In this document: one piece after another, positions 62,358-64,000 of the stretch
Position numbering within the stretch: the first letter of the stretch is position 1
How the letters are laid out: every line of letters starts with the position of its first letter
Assembly (NCBI RefSeq): GCF_022370755.2
Contig: NZ_CP092364.2
Location: forward strand, 4,526,001 to 4,590,000
Reading direction: 5' to 3'
From: Mycolicibacterium goodii
GTDB taxonomy: Bacteria > Actinomycetota > Actinomycetes > Mycobacteriales > Mycobacteriaceae
DNA: 64,000 nucleotides
Position numbers and translations under genes: made by a program
Notes under the pieces: model-generated
Databases searched by the model: none
What the model saw: only the letters and a program-made list of their open reading frames with translations
Told to the model about the DNA's origin: nothing

Positions 62358-62860
62358 GTCTCCCCCTCGGCGAACAGGCGTTGCAGCCGCAGCCGGTTGA
62401 TCTTTGCCAGCTCGTTGCGCATCACCCGGCGTTCGGTCTCCGGGTCATTCTCCAGGCGCTCGGTAAGAATCGCGAGAAGTTCCTCGGCGGAGCGGCCGCT
62501 GGCACACACCAGGTAGACGTACCCGAACGTGTCTTCGTAGACACGGTTCTTCTCGGCCAGCTCGGCGCGGACGGCCGCGTCGGCGCCGGCCACGCCCGCC
62601 TGTTCACGCGCCGAGGACGGGTTGTCGACGCGGCCCCCGATGCGCGGGTGCCCATCGAGCGCTTCGTCGATCTCGGCGTCGGGCAGTTCGGCGAGCACCC
62701 GGTCGGCGCGGTCCAGCAGCGCGTCCACGTCGGGGAACGGTCCCCCGGCCAGTACCCGCCGGGCCCAGATCGTGGACGTGCACACGTCGAACAGCACGTG
62801 CATCCGCTGGCGGTCGCTGAGCTGGTTGAAATCAGCGATGGCGAGTGTGCGGCCGGTCAT
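62354..62860 (-). CDS. uraD: OHCU decarboxylase (UraD), stand-alone
   Basis: 168 residues, completing urate to (S)-allantoin. Catalytic His71 in GHPRIGG and Glu86 in SAREQAG are both present, along with FGYVYLVCASGRS and RLENDPETERRVMRNELAKINRLRL. ATG 62860 is one base beyond the stop of the permease-fusion gene and begins MTGRTLAIADFN. It therefore supplies the activity that the fused domain next door seems to lack. Confidence 0.92.
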   Translation of the reverse strand: MTGRTLAIADFNQLSDRQRMHVLFDVCTSTIWARRVLAGGPFPDVDALLDRADRVLAELPDAEIDEALDGHPRIGGRVDNPSSAREQAGVAGADAAVRAELAEKNRVYEDTFGYVYLVCASGRSAEELLAILTERLENDPETERRVMRNELAKINRLRLQRLFAEGET

Positions 62861-62861
62861 G

Positions 62862-64000
62862 TCACCGGAGTTCGGTGAGTCGACCGAAGCGTGCTGCCGC
62901 AATCGGGTTCGCGTCGGCCACCAGGTCGTCGAACCGGTATTTGACGATCTTCGCGATCTCGATCAGCGCGAACGACTTCTCCGCGGCCGGCGAGTTGTCG
63001 ATCCGCGACCATCCGTTCTGCAGGATCCGGTCGAAATGCTGGGTCTCGCGCGCGCAGATGATGAGCGGGAATCCGAAGTGTTCCCGGTACGCGGTGGCCA
63101 GTTGGACGACGTCGTTGTGGTCGTCCTCGTCGAGGTTGGACAGCGCGACGTGGTCGACGGCCAGCGCATGCCCTGTCTCGTCCTCGGCGCCGAGGTCGGG
63201 AAACGCACGCACCAGTTCCAGCTGCTGATCGGCCGAACCGGCGAGCAGGGCGTCCTGGAACGCCTGTCGCAACGCGTTCGTGTCGGTGAACGGCCGGCTG
63301 GTGTACACGCGCTCCAGCACCCACGGCACGTTCTGCACCACACCGCCGAACACCTCTTTGAAACGCTGCTCGGTCATGGCGTTGACCTCGTCGAGGGTGA
63401 TCGTGCCGCTGCCCGCCACGCGCGCACCGCGACCGCCGAGGTGGAAGAACACCACGTTGAGCAGGATCGCGGTGATCGCGCCGATGCTTATGCCGCTGCC
63501 GAACAACAGGTCGATGCCGGCCGGGAGCGCCTGCGCCACATCGGGATACGACGTCACCCACAGCGCTGCGGCCAGGCTGGTGGTCACGATGATGAGGTTG
63601 CGGTGGTCGGTGAAATCCACCTTGCCCAGCGTCTGGATGCCGACGACGGCCACCGTCGCGAACAGCGTGAGCGCGGCGCCACCCAGCACGGGCTGGGGTA
63701 TCGAGGACACCACCGCGGCGACCTTGGGCAGAAAACCCAGCAGGATCATGATCACGCCCGCGGCGGCCACCACCCAGCGGCTCTTCACCCCGGTCAGCCG
63801 GACCAGGCCGACGTTCTCCGAGAACGCGGTGTAGGGGAACGAGTTGAAGACGCCGCCGATGGTGGTGGCCAGGCCGTCGGCCCGCAGCACGTTGCCGATG
63901 TCGGAGGCCTTGACGCGCTTGCCGACGATCTCACCGGTCGCATACGTGCTTCCTGTGGACTCGACCGCGGTGATCATCAGCACGATGATCATCGTCAGGC
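62862..64000 (-). CDS. NCS2 purine permease fused to OHCU-decarboxylase-like domain, 5' end beyond window
   Basis: Frame open to the window edge, so the N-terminus is missing. The N-terminal visible part is a nucleobase-ascorbate (NCS2) transporter with the signature ENVGLVRLTGVKSR (Glu where most purine members have Gln) and several membrane helices. After a linker (GSGTITLDEVNAM) comes a cytosolic domain resembling OHCU decarboxylase (about 175 residues; LVRAFPDLG, FGFPLIICARE, RFDDLVADANPI). The catalytic His is Phe (AFPDLG) and the EQ motif is absent, so it is probably not active. Uptake of urate or xanthine is inferred from the cluster. Confidence 0.85.
   Translation of the reverse strand, partial: LTMIIVLMITAVESTGSTYATGEIVGKRVKASDIGNVLRADGLATTIGGVFNSFPYTAFSENVGLVRLTGVKSRWVVAAAGVIMILLGFLPKVAAVVSSIPQPVLGGAALTLFATVAVVGIQTLGKVDFTDHRNLIIVTTSLAAALWVTSYPDVAQALPAGIDLLFGSGISIGAITAILLNVVFFHLGGRGARVAGSGTITLDEVNAMTEQRFKEVFGGVVQNVPWVLERVYTSRPFTDTNALRQAFQDALLAGSADQQLELVRAFPDLGAEDETGHALAVDHVALSNLDEDDHNDVVQLATAYREHFGFPLIICARETQHFDRILQNGWSRIDNSPAAEKSFALIEIAKIVKYRFDDLVADANPIAAARFGRLTELR

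Overview
The window looks like chromosomal DNA of a fast-growing mycobacterium of the Mycolicibacterium smegmatis type. It is GC-rich, encodes mycolic-acid enzymes (hadABC and two mycolate methyltransferases), and preserves the gene order Rv0629c-Rv0648 of M. tuberculosis: recD-recB-recC, echA3, a glyoxalase-II-like gene, rpmG, hadABC, tRNA-Trp, secE, nusG, rplK, rplA, mycolate methyltransferases, lipG, an ABC1 kinase and an alpha-mannosidase. The species call comes from recalled synteny; no search was run.

Layout. 1-9.7 kb: partial GH38 alpha-mannosidase, an endonuclease/exonuclease/phosphatase-family enzyme, a nucleotidyltransferase-like protein, a WYL regulator divergent from two DinB-fold genes, a TetR regulator divergent from an MpaB-type oxygenase, then ABC1 kinase and lipG. 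9.8-13.9 kb: two tandem mycolate methyltransferases and an ECF42 sigma factor with its DGPF/YCII partner, ending in a 25-bp hairpin. 13.9-18.6 kb (minus): tRNA-Thr, tRNA-Met, rpmG, hadA-hadB-hadC, tRNA-Trp, secE, nusG, rplK, rplA. 18.7-24.2 kb: flavohemoglobin with an NsrR-like repressor, an MBL hydrolase, a DUF2235 hydrolase, an acidic-tailed membrane protein, and echA3. 24.2-26.7 kb: a repeat-flanked small gene and a MarR/MFS pair. 26.8-34.9 kb: recC-recB-recD with ATGA-type overlaps.

35.5-45.0 kb (minus) is the least conventional part: a nine-gene block with three paralogous Pro/Gly-rich single-pass proteins, a MoxR AAA+ ATPase, a DUF58 protein, a DUF4381-like membrane protein, two vWA-type proteins (one without a recognisable MIDAS), and a TPR/proline-rich membrane protein. 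It resembles the Bat (MoxR/vWA) operons of other phyla but is preceded by a mycobacterial-style trio of candidate clients. An L,D-transpeptidase lies immediately upstream, which fits an envelope role. It interrupts the Mtb-like order next to recD.

45.2-56.4 kb: L,D-transpeptidase, a Doc-family toxin-antitoxin pair, peptide release factor 3, small membrane proteins, an MscS channel, a phytase-like lipoprotein, and an OPT transporter. 56.7-64 kb (minus): a purine-catabolism cluster with a NCS2 permease fused to a degenerate OHCU-decarboxylase domain, OHCU decarboxylase, HIU hydrolase, urate oxidase, 8-oxoguanine deaminase, guanine deaminase, a 2OG-Fe(II)-type oxygenase and a small LuxR regulator. 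Together these convert guanine and 8-oxoguanine to xanthine and urate, and urate to allantoin. No xanthine dehydrogenase is visible here.

Several short palindromes recur at gene ends: a CGTCTGCTCGCGCA family at 3.3 and 13.8 kb, and an AGTGCGATATC family at 49.0 and 56.6 kb. No IS element, CRISPR array, prophage or rRNA was seen.
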